This document shows positions 8,801 through 10,892 of a DNA stretch of 10,892 nucleotides, piece after piece. A model generated the notes under the pieces. It was given only the letters and a program-made list of their open reading frames with translations. It did not search any database and was not told the origin of the DNA. Position numbers and translations under genes: made by a program. The first letter of the stretch is position 1. Every line of letters starts with the position of its first letter. Source of the DNA: Podila epigama (lineage: Eukaryota > Mortierellomycota > Mortierellomycetes > Mortierellales > Mortierellaceae); the NCBI GenBank assembly GCA_015679605.1, contig JAAAVE010000086.1, positions 1 to 10,892 of the forward strand, written 5' to 3'.

Positions 8801-10198
8801 AAACATTGTGAATATCGATTCCACGAGTTCTTTAGGGCTAGAGCAAGAGTATTCTTCCACCGCTGATATCCGGGCCGGAACCTCTAATGTCCTGCCAGCC
8901 ATACCCACCGTTTCTTCGTCCAATACAGTCCCTCCTCAGGAACGGACCCAGGTGGCATCCTCTAGCAGCCGTGGTCAGACACGGCAGAGCCCCCCGCAGC
9001 AATATCAGACACAGCAACCGCCGATGGGACCTCTTCCAGGAGCGAAATGGGAATCGGACAGCAAAGCGATCGAGTGCCGCGAGTGTCATCGCAAGTTTTC
9101 CATGTTCTTGAGAAGGCACCATTGCCGGAGATGTGGACATGTGGTATGTGACCGGTGCTCTAGCCATCGAGCTACGTTGCACCCATCCATGGTCGTGTAT
9201 GATCCATCGTCCAGTGAGGCATTTATCCAACACCAGACTATGAGTCGACGAGGCACCCTTCAGAGCTACCGTGTATGCGATTCTTGCTACAGGAATCTCG
9301 GCTCTGGCCGTTCACCGAACATGGGCTCTAGCGCTGGCTCAAGTTCGAATACAGGACCGAGTCAGACAAGCTCAAGTCAGTATGGTTCGTATGCCAACCA
9401 TCATAGGTCATACCAGGGGCAACAAGCTATTCGGTCTCGTAATAACGGCCATGGCCATGTCAACAATGGCAATCACTATAACAGCACAGCTGTCTCTTCA
9501 TCCTATGGTGACAATGGTGGAGTATATCTGAGCAGCAGTATGGGTCACTCTGGCGATATGGGTGTTTACTCGTCGTCGAGAAGCTCCAGTTCATCCAACA
9601 TTCATCAGCCTACGGCGATGGTGCGTAATGCCAGTTCGAGTTCTCTGATGAGTGAATGCCCTGTCTGTGGTGCTATTCTTGCAGGTCTCGAAGGAGGAAA
9701 GGCAGCACAGGAGGCACATGTCCAAGACTGTTTGGAGGGTAAACCTGGTCAAGGCAATGGACCGATTAACAATGTCCGGTATATTGGTAAGATGACCCCC
9801 CTTTGATCTTTTTCAATTGATGGTGCTTTTTGCCCTTTTTTTTTTTTGTCCTGTCAGCGCTCACCAATTTTCTGTTTTTCATTTGTGCTTTTTTTTAAAA
9901 AAATCCTCACCCTCATAACACTAGTGTATAAACTGGATGCGGATTCTCCGTTGATTGACCAAGAGTGTGCCATTTGTTTTGAAGAGTTTGTTGCTGGTAA
10001 GATAATTGGCAGAAGGTGAAGAGTATAAGGTTGTGGGGTTGATAGTTTTTGATATTCACACGACTGGAATTTTTTTTTTTTATACATATAAATATAGGTC
10101 GTACGGTTGCAAGGTTGAACTGTTTATGTACATACCATCGCCATTGCATTCACAGTTGGCTCCAGCATGGCAAGGCATGCCCTGTCCACTATCGCTGA
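5844..10198 (+). CDS. ankyrin-DysF-FYVE-C2HC-RING protein, predicted endosomal/vacuolar E3 ubiquitin ligase (Pib1/ZNRF-like), seven exons
   Basis: Exons 5844-6443, 6595-6805, 7006-7179, 7314-7973, 8062-9786, 9925-9996, 10098-10198; 1180 aa, all junctions in frame. Start: first ATG after an in-frame TAG (5826), with A at -3. Residues 1-125: disordered. 128-325: about five ankyrin repeats (e.g. GMNPLHFAASRGHSEVVRVL, DGWSALHNASSRGY, GHTPL-INAASKGDV). 419-472: DysF domain (WFWLTEW...D-x-EGWQY...VRRRKWIR). 549-870: Gln/Ser/Glu-rich, disordered. 878-957: FYVE finger with WESD, CREC, RRHHCRRCG, CDRC, RVCDSC, the PI3P-binding signature. 1081-1105: C-x2-C...H-x3-C finger, UBZ-like. 1138-1178: C-terminal RING, C-x2-C-x14-C-x-C-x2-H-x2-C-x10-C-x2-H. 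Finger plus RING resembles the C-terminal module of ZNRF1/2; FYVE plus RING resembles yeast Pib1, an endosome/vacuole E3. It likely ubiquitinates cargo at PI3P-rich membranes. Domain calls are firm; lipid, ubiquitin and substrate specificities are inferred. The intron 3 acceptor is the least certain splice. Confidence 0.9.
6949..6985. repeat. TCAC/TC pyrimidine microsatellite in intron 2 of the FYVE/RING gene
   Basis: Tandem TCAC units grade into TC dinucleotides and back (TCTCACTCACTCACTCACTC...). It sits in the 200-nt intron 6806-7005 (donor CTGA|GTACGT, acceptor GAAAATAG|TC) a short way before the acceptor, where it can act as the polypyrimidine tract. It is a probable length-polymorphic marker. 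Confidence 0.75.
7180..7313 (+). other. intron 3 of the FYVE/RING gene; acceptor chosen by frame
   Basis: 134-nt intron: donor AAAG|GTAAGA at 7180, candidate branch CTGAC near 7270-7274, acceptor GCAATAG ending at 7313. Two nearer AGs (7275-7276 and 7277-7278) lie almost on top of the branch site, and from this phase-1 donor both lead to stops within about 15 codons. The AG at 7312-7313 restores the frame and gives KQWWK-A-EHSNDQPYDVQSTHNTV, joining the end of the ankyrin region to the DysF-containing exon. This is the least certain splice site in the gene. Confidence 0.65.
9997..10097 (+). other. intron 6 of the FYVE/RING gene, splitting the RING finger
   Basis: 101-nt intron: donor GCTG|GTAAGA, acceptor AAATATAG|GT. 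Together with intron 5 (9787-9924; donor ATTG|GTAAGA, acceptor AACACTAG|TG) it isolates a 72-nt micro-exon (9925-9996) carrying the first RING Cys pair (CAIC). The second RING half (CLC, H, C, CPVH) is in the last exon, 10098-10198. Splicing rebuilds a complete RING, which supports both junctions. The continuous reading frame from exon 5 stops at 9806 and would lack the RING. Confidence 0.85.
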
Positions 10199-10218
10199 TG
10201 AAGACCGTTTTCATCCAT

Positions 10219-10228
10219 AATAAATAAA
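10219..10228 (+). terminator. overlapping AATAAATAAA poly(A) signals
   Basis: Two overlapping AATAAA hexamers lie only 20-30 bases after the TGA at 10196-10198 of the FYVE/RING gene, followed by an A run. The position is very close to the stop but usable, implying a short 3' UTR. Confidence 0.5.
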
Positions 10229-10340
10229 AAAAATGAAAAGATTGATGTGTGACAAAAAAGAGCTTATTTTGATTTGACAGATGAATAGATTGTAAAAATG
10301 CCTCAACCCGTCGTCGACTCTTGTTACTTTTCTTGTTACT

Positions 10341-10480
10341 TCTTGTTATTATTGATGTTGATGTTGATGTTGAGGTAGGAGTGGTGATGGTGAGGGTGGT
10401 GAGGGTGATAGTGGAGGTAGTAGTAGTGGTGGTTGTAATAGTAGTAGTAGTAGTAACAGTGGCAGTTGTTGTTGTTTGTT
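10341..10480. repeat. degenerate GTN trinucleotide repeat
   Basis: A period-3 tract: GATGTT units (about 10352-10372), then GTG/GGT/GTA-rich units, then (GTA)n at about 10439-10455 and GTT units to about 10478. It reads as poly-Val on the plus strand and Thr-rich on the minus strand in one frame each. It is interpreted as an expanded and decayed microsatellite rather than coding sequence. Confidence 0.6.
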
Positions 10481-10841
10481 GCACACTAGAACATTATGAC
10501 AGATGAATGAAAAAGAGTTTCCCATGCACCATGCCTTGCAACATTTTTTCTTGCAGGTACATACAACGCAGACAACAGGTTTGAGGTGTCAAATCCCCGG
10601 TAACAAAAAAAAAAAATTAAAGAGAGAGAGAGCGGAGCTGAAGTTGAGCCAGTTGGGATTAAGCATAAAACACTGTTGTGTACGTGAACGTGGTAAGTAT
10701 GTGGTATGGATGGCACCATATCGTTCCTCTGTGTGTAAATCGGCACGTACACAACAGATGTCAGGAACAACAATACACACCTTCAACTCATTCACAACAG
10801 ACCATATCAACATGGAAAAGAAAGAATAGAAAAGTATCCGT

Positions 10842-10851
10842 TTTATTTATT
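10842..10851 (-). terminator. possible minus-strand poly(A) signals of a gene beyond the right edge
   Basis: Plus-strand TTTATTTATT is AATAAATAAA on the minus strand, preceded on that strand by a long A/G-rich tract at the window edge. It could mark the 3' end of a convergent minus-strand gene lying to the right; no coding sequence of such a gene is in view. Confidence 0.25.
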
Positions 10852-10892
10852 ATGATTTTTTTTTTTTTTTTCCTTCTTTTCCTTTTTTTTTT

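Larger units (their letters stand above)
10199..10892. other. 3' flank and intergenic DNA, no gene seen
   Basis: About 690 bases after the RING gene stop. They hold plus-strand poly(A) signals (10219-10228), a degenerate GTN repeat (10341-10480), an A12-type run (about 10606-10617) followed by GA repeats, minus-strand AATAAA copies and a terminal T/C tract (about 10856-10892). Open frames here are Val-, Thr- or Lys-biased and show no domain, and I see no convincing splice-linked exons. Confidence 0.55.

Noticed and set aside
10321-10506. Plus-strand Val-rich ORF (and the minus-strand Thr-rich ORF over the same DNA)
   Set aside because: Both are translations of the GTN trinucleotide repeat, with no domain, splice partner or start context.
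10503-10829. 108-codon plus-strand ORF near the right end
   Set aside because: It runs through homopolymer A and GA repeats, has a Lys/Thr-biased composition and no recognisable domain; a chance ORF is more likely.
1-10892. tRNA, rRNA, transposon or CRISPR features
   Set aside because: No B-box-like GGTTCRANNCC, rRNA-like, transposase/reverse transcriptase-like or regularly spaced repeat sequence was seen on either strand; this was a visual scan, not a covariance-model search.

Overview
The window looks like nuclear DNA of a filamentous fungus. Genes are split by short GT-AG introns (88 to 200 nt), one with a perfect TACTAAC branch site. Homopolymer A/T runs crowd the introns and intergenic DNA, and the proteins carry long Ser/Gln/Pro/His-rich disordered stretches. 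I infer an early-diverging lineage (Mucoromycota/Mortierellaceae-like), but this rests on style only, not on a marker gene. No rRNA, tRNA, mobile element, CRISPR or prokaryotic operon feature is visible.

Layout. (1) 1-368, plus strand: the last coding part of a gene that starts left of the window (two exon pieces), product not recognised. (2) 369-699: 3' flank between two convergent genes. (3) 700-5193, minus strand: a complete three-exon gene for a large (1425 aa) Dbf4-like regulatory subunit of the Cdc7 kinase (DDK), with the N (BRCT-like), M and C (CCHH zinc finger) motifs all present. (4) 5194-5843: a divergent intergenic promoter region. On the DBF4 side it holds a CCAAT box next to an ACGCGT (MluI cell-cycle box) and a three-codon upstream ORF whose stop abuts the main start. 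(5) 5844-10198, plus strand: a complete seven-exon gene for a 1180 aa multidomain protein, ankyrin repeats - dysferlin (DysF) domain - FYVE finger - C2HC (UBZ-like) finger - RING finger. It is predicted to be an endosome/vacuole-associated E3 ubiquitin ligase of the Pib1/ZNRF kind. (6) 10199-10892: 3' flank with poly(A) signals, a degenerate GTN trinucleotide repeat and A/T-rich sequence, with a hint of another minus-strand gene ending just right of the window.

How they work together: the two complete genes are head-to-head neighbours but have no obvious shared pathway. The DBF4-like gene belongs to replication initiation and shows the cell-cycle signals expected for it (an MCB-like promoter site; KEN-box and D-box-like degrons in the N-terminus). 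The FYVE/RING gene belongs to endolysosomal membrane quality control or trafficking. The most interesting object is this second protein. In one chain it combines a PI3P reader (FYVE), a possible lipid/membrane-damage reader (DysF), a possible ubiquitin reader (UBZ-like) and a ubiquitin writer (RING). Exon boundaries were derived by hand from splice consensus, reading frame and domain continuity; they are predictions without transcript support.
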